From Streptococcus sp. 116-D4 (lineage in GTDB: Bacteria; Bacillota; Bacilli; Lactobacillales; Streptococcaceae): DNA of 64,000 nt. How positions within the stretch are numbered: the stretch's first letter is position 1; each line of letters begins with the position of its first letter. The notes below the pieces were generated by a model. That model was given only the letters and a program-made list of their open reading frames with translations. It searched no databases and was not told the DNA's origin. Location of the stretch: positions 304,001 to 368,000 of the forward strand of contig NZ_AP021887.1 in NCBI RefSeq assembly GCF_009731465.1, read 5' to 3'. Position numbers and translations under genes: made by a program. Positions 9,801 through 18,638 of the stretch are shown here, in pieces.

Positions 9801-12015
9801 CAACTAGGTTGGAAACATGCCGGTGATGCTTTTCTATCCCTTCATTGGTGAATTGCGGACTGTCCTCCTCGTACCATTCCTTGATGCGTCCTTCTTTGTT
9901 GATGTGAAGTGGTTTGAGTTTGTCAAATTTATCCTTGACCTCTGTGACTAAGTCTTGGTCGACTTTTAGATGGTTGGCTGCTTCCATATAATCATGGAAT
10001 AATTGCCAAACAAGTGATTGGTCAAAGGTATTTCCAATGGTAATAGTACCGTGTTCTGGTGAGTAAGAAGGAGAAGACACCCAACGATCACTAGATTTGT
10101 CATAATGTAAGAAGGAATTCCAAAACTTAGCTGTTTCCTTGAGCATTGGGTAAATCTTTTCTTTGAGATAAGTTTCGTCCTTGGTGAATTTATAGTAGTC
10201 ATAGACGTTCTGCATCATCCAAGCATTAGCAGCTGGAGACCAACCCCAATAGTAGTTCCAACCCGGAGTAGTCCAGCCAAAGGGTGTTGCTTGAGTGTGG
10301 ACCAGCCAACCATTTTCTTGTCCATCTTTGGATTCGATGCCAGCGTATTCCTTAGCAGCAATACGACCATAAAAGCGCATGTCATCAATATAATTGATCA
10401 TTGGCTTGGCGGTTTCAGCTAGATTGCTCATGTAGGCAGGCCAATAGTTCATTTGCAAATTGACATTGAGATGGTAGTCAGCGTTCCAAGGTGGATTGTC
10501 TACAGCATTCCAAACTCCTTGTAGGTTGGCAGGAAGGGCATCTGTGCGATCACGAGATGAACTAATCAATAAATAACGTCCGTATTGGAAGAAGAGTTCT
10601 TCCAGTTTTTGCCCTTTGGTAGGCGTGTAAGTTCGAAGTGCCTCTTTTGTAGTCAGGTTAGAGTTATTTCCGCCTAGATTTAATTTAACACGGTTGAAGA
10701 GCTTTTGATAGTCTTTGATATGGTCTTGCTTTAATGCTTCGTAGTCCTTTGCTTTAGCAACCTCTACGATATTTTTAACAGTTTTTTCGAGGTCAATTTC
10801 TTTTCGATAGTTTGTTTTTGGATTTTGAGCAAAGTTGGTTTTGGCACTGAGATACAAGGTGGCGTAATTCGCCCCTGTGACCGTTAAACTATCATCATGG
10901 ACAGTAACGTTTCCGTCCGTTTTAATTCCTAGATAGGATGCAAACTGGAGGCCATTATCTTTGACCGTACCTTTTAGTAGGATACCATTCGGGTCTGTCG
11001 TAACATGGCCACTCTTGTAGTTAGAATACTCCGCTGAGTAGTCTCCGTTAGCAATCAAATCTTCTGTTAAGCTATTCCAAACTGTAAAATCAAGTTTTTT
11101 GTCCCCTTTTTGAGTCAAGTGGGTAACTGTAACATCATCAGGGTAGCTTGAGAAGGTTTCTCTTTTAAAGGTAGTCCCATCTTGGGTGTAAGAAGTTGTA
11201 GTAGTAGCTTCTGTTATATCCAAACTACGATGATAGTCTGTGACGTTCTCTAATCCTTTCTTTTGGTTGGTGAATACCATAGAGATATCACCAAAAGCTA
11301 GATAGCGACCATATTGGGGATTATTTGGACCAACTAGATTCTGTTCAGCGAGTTGTTTTGCTTTTTGACGATCTCCGTCTTCAAGAGCCTTACGAATTTC
11401 TGCTAAAATTTTATACCGCTCCTGGTAGTTTCCTCCATTATAGTCGGTACTGTCGGGACGTGGTCCACCCGACCAAAGAGTTTTTTCGTTGTATTGGATT
11501 CTCTCCTCACCGATGAGACCAAAAACCTTAGCACCCATCTCACCGTTCCCAACTGGAAGGGCTTGTTTTTCCCATCCATCATAGGAAGGAGCTGTTGGCT
11601 GATCGTAGTTGAGTTGATAGTTGTTTTGTTTTGTCACAGGTAGTTCTTGTTTTTCGGTTTCCTTATTTTCGTTAGGTTTGACAATAGCTTCGGTACTTGC
11701 TTGGTTAGCTGTAGCAGAAGTAATATCAGCCTCAACGGGTTTGCTTTCAGATGCACTATTGTCGGCTAGAACTGGTTTTGTATGATCAATTGGTTCGTTT
11801 GGCTGTGTGTGCTCAGTTAATTCACTTGCTTTCGTTACAGTGTCTGTCTTAACTGTAGTCTTCTCTAATGCAAGTTCGTTTTGCTTTACTTCGATAGTAT
11901 CAGCAGAGACGGTATGACTAGCTAGAAAAACCGCTCCAAGCAAAACAGAGGCTGTGCCGACCGTTAGCTTCCGAATACTGTAGCGACAGGATTTCTCCCT
12001 ACAAATTTTTTCCAT
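6853..12015 (-). CDS. wall-anchored GH95 alpha-L-fucosidase
   Basis: 1720 residues. YSIRK signal peptide (YSIRK at 12-16, likely cleavage near VSA/D at 38-39), a Thr/Glu-rich linker, then the GH95 N-terminal and (alpha/alpha)6 catalytic domains. By comparison with Bifidobacterium AfcA from memory, the active-site residues appear as N517 and N519 (LNVNLQ), E654 (SPEHG) and D815 (QIDGNFG). Two homologous modules follow, each opening MDDRD.RIQYG, probably carbohydrate-binding beta-sandwiches, then a 20-residue PEYT/PI repeat region and LPETG (1689-1693) with hydrophobic tail. The enzyme would remove alpha-1,2-fucose from host mucin or milk glycans at the cell surface. The longer in-frame ATG (12030) is rejected because AAGGAGGT overlaps it and serves the ATG at 12015. 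A cre and a consensus promoter lie upstream. Confidence 0.92.
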   Translation of the reverse strand: MEKICREKSCRYSIRKLTVGTASVLLGAVFLASHTVSADTIEVKQNELALEKTTVKTDTVTKASELTEHTQPNEPIDHTKPVLADNSASESKPVEADITSATANQASTEAIVKPNENKETEKQELPVTKQNNYQLNYDQPTAPSYDGWEKQALPVGNGEMGAKVFGLIGEERIQYNEKTLWSGGPRPDSTDYNGGNYQERYKILAEIRKALEDGDRQKAKQLAEQNLVGPNNPQYGRYLAFGDISMVFTNQKKGLENVTDYHRSLDITEATTTTSYTQDGTTFKRETFSSYPDDVTVTHLTQKGDKKLDFTVWNSLTEDLIANGDYSAEYSNYKSGHVTTDPNGILLKGTVKDNGLQFASYLGIKTDGNVTVHDDSLTVTGANYATLYLSAKTNFAQNPKTNYRKEIDLEKTVKNIVEVAKAKDYEALKQDHIKDYQKLFNRVKLNLGGNNSNLTTKEALRTYTPTKGQKLEELFFQYGRYLLISSSRDRTDALPANLQGVWNAVDNPPWNADYHLNVNLQMNYWPAYMSNLAETAKPMINYIDDMRFYGRIAAKEYAGIESKDGQENGWLVHTQATPFGWTTPGWNYYWGWSPAANAWMMQNVYDYYKFTKDETYLKEKIYPMLKETAKFWNSFLHYDKSSDRWVSSPSYSPEHGTITIGNTFDQSLVWQLFHDYMEAANHLKVDQDLVTEVKDKFDKLKPLHINKEGRIKEWYEEDSPQFTNEGIEKHHRHVSNLVGLFPGTLFNKDQAEYLEAARTTLNHRGDGGTGWSKANKINLWARLLDGNRAHRLLAEQLKYSTLENLWDTHAPFQIDGNFGATSGISEMLLQSHTGYISPLPALPDVWKDGQVSGLIARGNFEVNMKWKDKNLQNLSFLSNVGGDLVVDYPNIEASQIKVNGKPVKATVLKNNRIQLTTQKGDVVSFEQVPGRVTLLTAARQNGLAAELNFNQVDGATNYIIRREVKNDSGQAPVIKEFVTNQTHFIDSSLDPKLAYTYTVKAMFGDVSTQVSEKASAETYSEVMDDRDSRIQYGAGFGSWTDSELYRGTEKYADLSYYDYSDEDITATIPFTGVGIEVYGQKSSDLGLATAKIDGKEVGELDFHTAGETEKSSLIGRFTGLSEKPHTLTISVKRTNKGRDNEGSRIILDYFKILSGKGRTIEKMDDRDPRIQYGSQFKNWSDPELYEATEKYADINNNSSSAASESQATISFTGTGIRIYGLKTSELGKALVTLDGKEMPSLDFYTSEATEKRAFIGEFTNLADGPHTLTLRVDPNSPEGRKKISLDSFDIIKSPAIGLDLPSIAPLKTNDKTVSLTLPTGDWEAIAINFPGVKDPLVLRKVDDHHLLTTGDQTVLSVQENQVQIPIPDKTNRKVGNVIEAYSIQGNTTSSPVVGIFTPNVDDNQNDTEQSTTSKGNGPAPTVEIPEYTNPIATAGQEQPPVVNIPEYTKPIGTAGQEQPPVVNSPEYTKPIGTAGQEQPPVVNSPEYTQPIGTAGHVKPSEVKPSEVNTPKPNQPIGSNNDQSPSTLSVPKIQTHVLKDEKTGVEIIGDSNNLEGILYVSSKKVLAQELFGKTYDAYDIQLKNQSNSNMQPKGPVLVRLPISSKVENVYYLSPTKELEALDFTVRDGMAEFTTSHFSTYAVVYQSSHSQETTPNKTMETPSEPTSINLEQASTTDSPTQLENTHHREQLPETGEFSNLLLFLAGLSLVLTSIFLLKNKKD
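7527..7750 (-). repeat. 60-base tandem repeats in the fucosidase gene
   Basis: About four 60-base units encode a 20-residue repeat of the form PEYTKPIGTAGQEQPPVVN. Units differ by a few bases. They lie between the carbohydrate-binding modules and the C-terminal domain, in a proline-rich stalk position, and are prone to copy-number change. Confidence 0.9.
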
Positions 12016-12034
12016 AGAAACCTCCTTCATTAAT

Positions 12035-12048
12035 TAAAAGCGCTTTCA
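12035..12048 (-). promoter_or_regulatory. cre site (CcpA operator)
   Basis: On the minus strand the site reads TGAAAGCGCTTTTA, which fits the catabolite-responsive element consensus around the palindromic core AAAGCGCTTT. It lies between promoter and start codon of the fucosidase gene, a position that normally gives repression by CcpA when preferred sugar is present. Confidence 0.75.
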
Positions 12049-12096
12049 TTTTTTAAAAAGCGAACTTTCTTGTTTCTATATTGTGTTCTTACTCTA

Positions 12097-12124
12097 ATTT
12101 TAAGAGCTAACGAGGTATTGTCAA
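12097..12124 (-). promoter_or_regulatory. fucosidase promoter
   Basis: Minus strand: TTGACA (12124-12119) and TAAAAT (12102-12097) with a 16-base spacer. The same -35, spacer length and -10 occur upstream of the GH85 gene. Confidence 0.75.
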
Positions 12125-12184
12125 GGGGATTTAAGAAGGATATATATTTGATATTGTTTTATATTAAAAAAGTGGAGGAAATGA

Positions 12185-12247
12185 ATGGTAAGGGAGTGTT
12201 TTTTTATATTATTTCTAGTTTTAACTAGAAAGATAAGCCAACTTTAA
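12185..12247 (+). CDS. possible 20-residue hydrophobic peptide
   Basis: A short ORF, MVRECFFILFLVLTRKISQL, begins six bases after GGAGG (12174-12178), with TTGATA and a TATATT-like hexamer further upstream. It resembles short hydrophobic peptides in size and composition, but no rgg gene is next to it. The palindrome at 12212-12231 lies inside it. It may be chance. Confidence 0.25.
   Translation: MVRECFFILFLVLTRKISQL
12212..12231. repeat. perfect inverted repeat
   Basis: TTTCTAGTT and AACTAGAAA flank two Ts. No T-tract follows, so it is more like an operator than a terminator. It lies about 75 bases upstream of the promoter at 12304. Confidence 0.5.
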
Positions 12248-12303
12248 TTACAGCCCACCCCTCCCTGAAAGCGTAAAACAAACTGGTCAGGGTGGCTAGT
12301 TTG

Positions 12304-12312
12304 TGGTATAAT
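12304..12312 (+). promoter_or_regulatory. extended -10 promoter of the UPF0154 gene
   Basis: TGGTATAAT at 12304-12312 is a full TGn-extended -10. No good -35 is seen, which is usual for this promoter class. Confidence 0.65.
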
Positions 12313-12345
12313 GAAAGAGACTCAAAAAGAAACAGGAGAAATATG

Positions 12346-12594
12346 ATGGATTTACTATTAGCAATTGTATTGATTGTGCTAGCTTTTCTAGGAGGAGCTC
12401 TTGGAGGAATGTACTTGGTTCGTAAGCAAATTGAAAAAGAATTCGCTGACAACCCACGTTTGAATGCTGAAGCAGTTCGTACTCTTTTGAGTGCAAATGG
12501 TCAAAAACCAAGCGAAGCTAAGGTACAACAAGTCTACCACCAAATCATTCGCCAACAAAAAGCAGCCCTCGCTAACAGCAAAAAGAAAAAATAA
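12346..12594 (+). CDS. UPF0154 (YneF-like) membrane protein
   Basis: 82 residues. An N-terminal transmembrane segment ([20 protein letters not shown]) is followed by a charged cytoplasmic tail with the family phrase [14 protein letters not shown] and a Lys-rich end. Two adjacent ATGs exist; the second (12346) is seven bases from AGGAG (12334-12338) and gives the usual MDLLLA start. Function of the family is unknown. Longer upstream readings lack a ribosome site and run into the promoter. Confidence 0.85.
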   Translation: MDLLLAIVLIVLAFLGGALGGMYLVRKQIEKEFADNPRLNAEAVRTLLSANGQKPSEAKVQQVYHQIIRQQKAALANSKKKK

Positions 12595-12620
12595 AAGCTC
12601 TTTTGAACTATAAATAGGAA

Positions 12621-12646
12621 AAGTCTGGGATGAAAGTTCCAGACTT
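12621..12646. repeat. inverted repeat after UPF0154 gene
   Basis: AAGTCTGG (12621-12628) and CCAGACTT (12639-12646) are perfect complements with a ten-base loop. No T-run follows, so it is at best a weak terminator. Confidence 0.4.
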
Positions 12647-12812
12647 CTCACTATGTTGGCTAAGAGTTTAAGGATGAGACTTTTTCCTTGCATTCTATTG
12701 ATATTTGATTATGATTAATAGAGATAGTTGTTGATGAGGCAGTTATTCAGTTCTTACAGACAAGTAATCATAATGAACTATCAATCAGAAAAAAGACTAG
12801 AAAGAAGACTGT

Positions 12813-13607
12813 ATGGATAATCGACCAATTGGTTTTTTGGATTCGGGTGTCGGGGGCTTGACCGTTGTGCGCGAGCTCATGCGCCAGCTTCCCCATGAAG
12901 AAATCGTCTATATTGGAGATTCGGCACGGGCGCCTTACGGGCCCCGTCCTGCTGAGCAAATTCGTGAATATACTTGGCAGTTGGTCAACTTTCTTTTGAC
13001 CAAGGATGTCAAAATGATTGTCATTGCTTGTAATACTGCGACTGCGGTCGTCTGGGAAGAAATCAAGGCTCAACTAGATATTCCTGTCCTGGGTGTAATT
13101 CTGCCAGGAGCTTCGGCAGCTATCAAGTCGAGTCAAGGTGGGAAAATCGGGGTGATTGGAACGCCCATGACGGTCCAATCAGACATCTACCGTCAGAAAA
13201 TTCATGATCTGGATCCGGACTTACAGGTGGAGAGTTTGGCCTGTCCAAAGTTTGCTCCCTTGGTGGAGTCGGGTGCCCTGTCAACCAGTGTCACCAAGAA
13301 AGTTGTATATGAAACCTTGCGTCCCTTAGTCGGAAAGGTGGACAGCTTGATTTTAGGTTGTACTCATTATCCGCTTCTTAGGCCTATCATCCAAAATGTT
13401 ATGGGCCCTAAGGTTCAGCTGATCGATAGTGGAGCTGAGTGCGTACGGGACATCTCAGTCTTACTCAATTATTTTGAAATCAATCGTGGTCGCGATGCTG
13501 GACCACTCCATCACCGTTTTTACACAACAGCCAGCAGCCAAAGTTTTGCACAAATTGGTGAAGAATGGCTTGAAAAAGAGATTCATGTGGAGCATGTAAC
13601 ATTATGA
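12813..13607 (+). CDS. murI: glutamate racemase
   Basis: 264 residues, full family length. It interconverts L- and D-glutamate to supply D-Glu for peptidoglycan. Both catalytic cysteines are visible: CNTATA (about residue 70) and GCTHYPLL (about residue 182), along with the N-terminal [12 protein letters not shown]. The site before ATG 12813 is weak (GAAAGA). It overlaps the RdgB fusion gene by four bases and heads a long run of overlapping genes. Confidence 0.96.
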   Translation: MDNRPIGFLDSGVGGLTVVRELMRQLPHEEIVYIGDSARAPYGPRPAEQIREYTWQLVNFLLTKDVKMIVIACNTATAVVWEEIKAQLDIPVLGVILPGASAAIKSSQGGKIGVIGTPMTVQSDIYRQKIHDLDPDLQVESLACPKFAPLVESGALSTSVTKKVVYETLRPLVGKVDSLILGCTHYPLLRPIIQNVMGPKVQLIDSGAECVRDISVLLNYFEINRGRDAGPLHHRFYTTASSQSFAQIGEEWLEKEIHVEHVTL

Positions 13608-14575
13608 CAAATAAAATTTATGAATACAAGGATGACCAGGACTGGTATGTTGGGTCCTATAGTATTTTGGGTGGCATTCGGACTTTGACGGATGATGACT
13701 TAGAGTTTCCTTTGTTTGATTTAGCCAAAATCTTTCGAGATGAGGAGCGAGGTTTTCCTATTTCTGTGATTGTTTTACGCTATGATTCTCTCTACCGTTT
13801 ATTGTCTTTTGTGGTAGATATTCTTAACCAAGAAGCAGGACGAAATTTGGAAGTCATTCAACGTCAGGGAGCTTTGCTCTTAGTTGAAAATGGGCAACTC
13901 CTGCATGTAGAATTGCCTAAAGAAGGTGTTGATGTAGAAGCCTTCTTTGAGACAAAGAAGGTCAAAGAAACCTTATTGATTGCGACTCGTAACGAGGGCA
14001 AGACCAAGGAATTTCGTGCTATCTTTGATAAGCTAGGCTATGATGTAAAAAATCTTAATGACTATCCTGACCTACCTGAAGTAGCAGAAACAGGCATGAC
14101 ATTCGAAGAAAATGCCCGTCTCAAGGCAGAAACGATCTCTAAATTAACAGGCAAGATGGTTTTGGCTGATGATTCTGGACTTAAAGTCGATGTCCTGGGT
14201 GGCTTGCCAGGTGTCTGGTCAGCTCGTTTCGCAGGTGTGGGAGCTACTGACCGTGAAAACAATGCCAAGCTCTTGCACGAATTGGCCATGGTCTTTGAAC
14301 TCAAGGACCGCTCGGCTCAATTCCATACAACCCTAGTCGTAGCCAGTCCAAACAAGGAAAGCTTGGTTGTTGAAGCAGAATGGCCTGGCTACATTAACTT
14401 TGAACCTAAGGGTGAAAATGGCTTTGGCTATGATCCTCTCTTTCTTGTAGGAGAGACAGGCAAGTCCTCAGCTGAATTAACCCTTGAAGAAAAAAATAGT
14501 CAATCCCACCGTGCCTTAGCCGTTAAGAAACTTTTGGAGGTATTTCCATCATGGCAAAGCAAACCATCATTGTAA
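13604..14575 (+). CDS. rdgB: RdgB/HAM1 XTP-dITP pyrophosphatase with extra N-terminal domain
   Basis: 323 residues, about 125 longer than stand-alone RdgB. The C-terminal part (about 127-323) has [21 protein letters not shown] and the [11 protein letters not shown] and SHRA motifs of the HAM1 family, which hydrolyses non-canonical purine triphosphates such as dITP and XTP. The N-terminal 120 residues ([19 protein letters not shown] onward) are a separate domain I recognise only as a streptococcal extension; function unknown. It overlaps murI by four bases and the next gene by 25, so translation is probably coupled. Confidence 0.9.
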   Translation: MTNKIYEYKDDQDWYVGSYSILGGIRTLTDDDLEFPLFDLAKIFRDEERGFPISVIVLRYDSLYRLLSFVVDILNQEAGRNLEVIQRQGALLLVENGQLLHVELPKEGVDVEAFFETKKVKETLLIATRNEGKTKEFRAIFDKLGYDVKNLNDYPDLPEVAETGMTFEENARLKAETISKLTGKMVLADDSGLKVDVLGGLPGVWSARFAGVGATDRENNAKLLHELAMVFELKDRSAQFHTTLVVASPNKESLVVEAEWPGYINFEPKGENGFGYDPLFLVGETGKSSAELTLEEKNSQSHRALAVKKLLEVFPSWQSKPSL

Positions 14576-15072
14576 TGAGTGATTCCCATGGCGATAGCTT
14601 GATTGTCGAAGAAATCCGTGACCGCTATCTGGGTAAAGTTGATGCCATTTTTCACGATGGTGACTCAGAACTCCGTCCTGATTCTCCCCTTTGGGAGGGT
14701 ATCCATGTCGTCAAAGGCAATATGGACTTCTACGCCGGCTACCCAGAACGTTTGGTGACTCAACTTGGTCCTACAAAGATCATCCAGACTCACGGACATT
14801 TATTTGATATCAATTTCAACTTTCAAAAGTTGGACTACTGGGCTCAGGAAGAAGAGGCTGATATCTGCCTCTATGGGCACTTGCATGTGCCAAGTGCTTG
14901 GATGGAAGGCAAGACCCTTTTCCTAAATCCAGGCTCCATCAGCCAACCACGAGGAACCATCAGAGAATGTCTCTATGCTCGTGTGGAGATTGATGATAGT
15001 TATTTTAAAGTGGACTTTTTGACACGAGACCATGAGGTGTATCCGGGCTTGTCTAAGGAGTTCAGCCGATGA
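14551..15072 (+). CDS. YfcE/MJ0936-type metallophosphoesterase
   Basis: 173 residues of the small calcineurin-like phosphoesterase family. Metal ligands are seen in SDSHGD (residues 10-15), HDGD, KGNMD, TH(GH) and LYGHLH motifs in the normal order. Family members cleave phosphodiesters; the natural substrate here is unknown. Start ATG 14551 lies inside the end of the RdgB gene behind GGAGG, and the stop overlaps the following CBS gene by four bases. Confidence 0.9.
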   Translation: MAKQTIIVMSDSHGDSLIVEEIRDRYLGKVDAIFHDGDSELRPDSPLWEGIHVVKGNMDFYAGYPERLVTQLGPTKIIQTHGHLFDINFNFQKLDYWAQEEEADICLYGHLHVPSAWMEGKTLFLNPGSISQPRGTIRECLYARVEIDDSYFKVDFLTRDHEVYPGLSKEFSR

Positions 15073-15530
15073 TTGCCAAGGAGTTTGAGACTTTCTTGTT
15101 GGGGCAAGAGGAAACTTTTTTGACTCCTGCTAAAAATTTAGCTGTGTTGATTGATACCCACAATGCAGATCACGCGACCCTCTTGCTCAGTCAGATGACC
15201 TATACCCGTGTTCCCGTTGTGACAGATGAAAAACACTTTGTTGGGACGATTGGGCTCAGAGATATTATGGCTTATCAGATGGAGCATGACTTGAGTCAAG
15301 AAATCATGGCAGATACGGATATCGTTCATATGACGAGAACAGACGTAGCGGTCGTCTCGCCTGATTTTACTATTACGGAGGTCTTACACAAGCTGGTAGA
15401 TGAGTCCTTCTTGCCGGTTGTGGATGCGTCAGAGGTTTTCCAAGGGATTATCACGCGCAAGTCTATCCTCAAGGCTGTCAATGCTCTCTTGCATAACTTT
15501 AGTAAGAAATATGAGATTCGATGCAAATGA
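15069..15530 (+). CDS. CBS-domain protein, CbpB/DarB-like
   Basis: 153 residues made of a pair of CBS domains (about 20-80 and 85-145), with the typical RVPVVTDEKHFVGTIGLRDI and FLPVVDASEVFQGIITRKSI loops. It resembles Bacillus DarB and Listeria CbpB, which bind cyclic di-AMP and act on the stringent-response enzyme Rel; that role is inferred from family resemblance. It overlaps both neighbours (ATGA junctions). Confidence 0.8.
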   Translation: MIAKEFETFLLGQEETFLTPAKNLAVLIDTHNADHATLLLSQMTYTRVPVVTDEKHFVGTIGLRDIMAYQMEHDLSQEIMADTDIVHMTRTDVAVVSPDFTITEVLHKLVDESFLPVVDASEVFQGIITRKSILKAVNALLHNFSKKYEIRCK

Positions 15531-16261
15531 GAAACAGGATTTCAGATTTCTTAGAGGACAAGCAAGGTTTGTCTGCCAATTCTAAGCAGTCCTACAAGTA
15601 TGATTTGGAGCAATTTTTAGACGTTGTGGGTGAACGGATTTCTGAGACCAGTCTCAAGATTTACCAAGTCCAGCTAGCCAATCTAAAAATGAGCGCCCAG
15701 AAGCGAAAGATTTCGACCTGTAACCAATTTCTCTACTTCCTCTATCAGACAGGAGAGGTGGAAAGTTATTATCGTTTGGAATTAGCTAAACAAGCTGAAA
15801 AGAAGGCCGCTAAGCCAGAACTGTTAAACCTAGACTCTTTTTGGCAGGAAAGTGCCTATCCAGAGGGTCGCTTGCTAGCACTCTTAATCCTAGAAATGGG
15901 GCTCTTGCCCAGTGAGATTTTAGCTCTCAAGGTTGCGGATATCAATCTGGACTTTCAAGTGTTGAGAATCCAGAAGGATTCCCAACAGAGGATTGTCAGC
16001 ATTCCCACGCCCTTACTTTCAGAATTGGAACCCTTGATGGGGCAGACCTACCTCTTTGAAAGGGGAGGGAAAGCCTATTCTCGTCAGTGGGCCTTTCGTC
16101 AGTTAGAATCTTTTGTCAAGGAGAAAGATTTTCCATCCTTATCAGCCCAAGCTTTGCGGGAACAGTTCATTCTAAGACAAATAGAAAACAAGGTCGATTT
16201 GTACGAAATTGCAAAAAAATTAGGATTAAAAACAGTCCTGACCTTAGAAAAATATAGATAA
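15527..16261 (+). CDS. XerD-like protein, probable non-catalytic tyrosine recombinase
   Basis: 244 residues. The SAM-like core-binding domain (about 1-80) and the recombinase fold are recognisable, but the first catalytic Arg motif (usually GLRISEL) reads GLLPSEI, and the HxLRH box reads AQALREQF, so Arg I and the box histidine are missing. The C-terminal tyrosine context (LTLEKYR) remains. Streptococcal XerD-like proteins of this kind are regarded as not acting at dif(SL). The start is taken at ATG 15527, which overlaps the upstream stop as ATGA; an ATG two codons earlier is possible. It is located directly before scpA, and a structural role in chromosome handling is a guess. Confidence 0.88.
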   Translation: MRNRISDFLEDKQGLSANSKQSYKYDLEQFLDVVGERISETSLKIYQVQLANLKMSAQKRKISTCNQFLYFLYQTGEVESYYRLELAKQAEKKAAKPELLNLDSFWQESAYPEGRLLALLILEMGLLPSEILALKVADINLDFQVLRIQKDSQQRIVSIPTPLLSELEPLMGQTYLFERGGKAYSRQWAFRQLESFVKEKDFPSLSAQALREQFILRQIENKVDLYEIAKKLGLKTVLTLEKYR

Positions 16262-16989
16262 TGGATATTAAACTAAAAGATTTTGAAGGACCTCTGGACC
16301 TGCTCTTGCACTTGGTTTCTAAGTACCAGATGGATATCTACGATGTGCCCATTACGGAAGTCATCGAACAGTATCTAGCCTATGTCTCGACCCTGCAGGC
16401 TATGCGGCTGGAAGTGACGGGGGAGTATATGGTCATGGCTAGTCAGCTCATGCTGATCAAGAGCCGTAAACTCCTCCCCAAGGTAGCGGAAGTAACAGAT
16501 TTGGAAGATGACCTGGAGCAGGATCTTCTTTCCCAAATTGAAGAATACCGCAAGTTCAAGCTCTTGGGGGAACACTTGGAAGCCAAGCACCAAGAACGGG
16601 CCCAGCACTATTCCAAAGCGCCGACAGAGTTGATTTACGAAGATGCGGAGCTTGTGCATGACAAGACGACCATTGATCTCTTTTTGGCTTTTTCAAATAT
16701 CTTAACTAAGAAAAAAGAGGAGTTTGCACAAAATCACACGACCATCTTGCGGGATGAGTATAAGATTGAGGACATGATGGTTATCGTGAAAGAGTCCTTG
16801 ACTGGACGAGATCAATTGCGCTTACAGGATTTGTTTAAGGAAGCCCAGAACGTCCAAGAGGTCATCACCCTCTTTTTGGCAACCCTAGAGTTAATCAAAA
16901 CCCAGGAGCTGATCCTCATGCAAGAGGAAAGTTTCGGAGATATTTATCTCATGGAAAAGAAGGAAGAAAGTCAAGTGACCCAAAGCTAG
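16261..16989 (+). CDS. scpA: segregation and condensation protein A
   Basis: 242 residues, kleisin subunit of the Smc-ScpAB condensin. The N-terminal [12 protein letters not shown] signature (about 8-19) is intact, and the C-terminal winged-helix region ends the protein. The ATG overlaps the preceding stop (TAATG), and scpB follows 18 bases later. Confidence 0.95.
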   Translation: MDIKLKDFEGPLDLLLHLVSKYQMDIYDVPITEVIEQYLAYVSTLQAMRLEVTGEYMVMASQLMLIKSRKLLPKVAEVTDLEDDLEQDLLSQIEEYRKFKLLGEHLEAKHQERAQHYSKAPTELIYEDAELVHDKTTIDLFLAFSNILTKKKEEFAQNHTTILRDEYKIEDMMVIVKESLTGRDQLRLQDLFKEAQNVQEVITLFLATLELIKTQELILMQEESFGDIYLMEKKEESQVTQS

Positions 16990-17007
16990 ACGTCATAGAG
17001 AGGAAAG

Positions 17008-17577
17008 ATGAGTACTTTAGCAAAAATAGAAGCGCTCTTGTTTGTAGCGGGTGAAGATGGGATTAGAGTCCGCCAGTTAGCTGAACTCCTCTCTCTGCCA
17101 CCGACAGGCATTCAGCAGAGTTTAGAAAAAATAGCCCAGAAGTATGAAAAGGACCCAGATTCCAGTTTGGCTCTGATTGAGACAGGGGGCGCTTATAGAT
17201 TGGTGACGAAACCTAAATTTGCAGCTGTTTTGAAGGAATATTCCAAGGCACCAATCAACCAGAGCTTGTCTCGGGCTGCCCTTGAGACCTTGTCCATCAT
17301 TGCCTACAAACAACCCATCACACGGATAGAAATTGATGCCATCCGTGGGGTAAACTCGAGTGGGGCTTTGGCAAAGTTGCAGGCTTTTGACTTGATACGA
17401 GAAGATGGGAAAAAAGAAGTGTTGGGTCGCCCCAACCTCTATGTGACTACGGATTATTTCCTAGATTACATGGGAATTAACCATTTGGAAGAACTGCCAG
17501 TGATTGATGAGCTTGAGATTCAAGCCCAAGAAAGCCAATTATTTGGTGAAAGGATAGAAGAAGATGAGAATCAATAA
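17008..17577 (+). CDS. scpB: segregation and condensation protein B
   Basis: 189 residues, winged-helix partner of ScpA. The conserved [20 protein letters not shown] stretch and RGVNSSGAL are present. GAGGAAAG precedes ATG 17008. It overlaps rluB by 14 bases. Confidence 0.95.
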   Translation: MSTLAKIEALLFVAGEDGIRVRQLAELLSLPPTGIQQSLEKIAQKYEKDPDSSLALIETGGAYRLVTKPKFAAVLKEYSKAPINQSLSRAALETLSIIAYKQPITRIEIDAIRGVNSSGALAKLQAFDLIREDGKKEVLGRPNLYVTTDYFLDYMGINHLEELPVIDELEIQAQESQLFGERIEEDENQ

Positions 17578-18286
17578 GTATATTGCCCACGCAGGTGTGG
17601 CCAGTAGGAGAAAAGCAGAAGAGTTGATCAAGCAAGGTTTGGTGACGGTTAACGGCCAAGTGGTACGTGAACTAGCAACGACCATCAAGTCAGGCGACAA
17701 GGTCGAAGTTGAAGGTCAACCTATCTACAACGAAGAAAAGGTCTATTATCTGCTTAACAAACCACGCGGTGTCATTTCCAGTGTGACAGATGACAAGGGG
17801 CGTAAGACGGTTGTCGACCTCTTGCCCAATGTGAAGGAGCGCATCTACCCTGTAGGTCGTTTGGACTGGGATACATCAGGAGTCTTGATTTTGACCAATG
17901 ATGGGGATTTTACGGATGAGATGATTCACCCTCGTAATGAGATTGACAAGGTCTATGTCGCGCGTGTTAAAGGTGTGGCCAATAAGGACAATCTCCGTCC
18001 CTTGACCCGTGGACTTGAGATTGATGGTAAGAAAACCAAGCCAGCTGTCTATGAGATTCTCAAAGTGGATCCAGTCAAAAACCGCTCTGTGGTGCAGTTG
18101 ACTATCCATGAAGGGCGTAACCACCAGGTTAAAAAGATGTTTGAAGCTATCGGTCTTCAAGTGGACAAGTTGTCACGGACTCGTTTTGGACATCTAGACT
18201 TGACAGGACTCCGTCCGGGAGAATCTCGTCGTCTTAATAAAAAAGAAATCAGTCAACTACACACCATGGCTTTAACCAAGAAATAA
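17564..18286 (+). CDS. rluB: 23S rRNA pseudouridine synthase B
   Basis: 240 residues. An S4 RNA-binding domain (about 1-60; [19 protein letters not shown]) is followed by the RsuA-type synthase domain with the catalytic Asp in [20 protein letters not shown]. RluB-family enzymes modify helix 89 of 23S rRNA. It overlaps scpB upstream and yidD downstream. Confidence 0.92.
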   Translation: MRINKYIAHAGVASRRKAEELIKQGLVTVNGQVVRELATTIKSGDKVEVEGQPIYNEEKVYYLLNKPRGVISSVTDDKGRKTVVDLLPNVKERIYPVGRLDWDTSGVLILTNDGDFTDEMIHPRNEIDKVYVARVKGVANKDNLRPLTRGLEIDGKKTKPAVYEILKVDPVKNRSVVQLTIHEGRNHQVKKMFEAIGLQVDKLSRTRFGHLDLTGLRPGESRRLNKKEISQLHTMALTKK

Positions 18287-18528
18287 TGAAACGAATTTTA
18301 ATAGCGCCTGTGCGCTTTTACCAACGGTTTATCTCACCAGCCTTTCCACCCTCTTGTCGCTTTGAGCCTACCTGCTCAAACTACATGATTCAGGCTATTG
18401 AAAAACATGGCTTCAAGGGTGTTTTGATGGGCTTAGCTCGGATTTTACGTTGCCATCCCTGGTCAAAAACAGGGAAGGACCCCGTCCCAGACCATTTTTC
18501 CCTCAAACGGAATCAAGAAGAAAAATGA
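18286..18528 (+). CDS. yidD: membrane protein insertion efficiency factor
   Basis: 80 residues of the YidD family. Conserved [20 protein letters not shown] with CSNYM and the later CHPW and DPVPDHF phrases are visible. It helps membrane protein insertion together with YidC. The start overlaps the rluB stop by one base (TAATGA). Confidence 0.93.
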   Translation: MKRILIAPVRFYQRFISPAFPPSCRFEPTCSNYMIQAIEKHGFKGVLMGLARILRCHPWSKTGKDPVPDHFSLKRNQEEK

Positions 18529-18553
18529 GGCTAGGTAAAAATATTTTAGTGAA

Positions 18554-18610
18554 ATGATAAAAACGCATCCTATCAGGTTTGAGTGAGCTTGATAGGATGC
18601 GTTTTATCAT
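18554..18610. terminator. bidirectional terminator between yidD and piuA
   Basis: A long stem pairs AACGCATCCTATCA with TGATAGGATGCGTT, extended by ATGATAAA/TTTTATCAT. It has a T-run on both strands and lies between two convergent units. Confidence 0.9.
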
Positions 18611-18638
18611 GTAAAGATGTGATTGAGTTTGAAGCAGC

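Noticed and set aside
12621..12646. Intrinsic terminator after the UPF0154 gene
   Set aside because: The stem is perfect but no T-tract follows on either side; it is recorded only as an inverted repeat.
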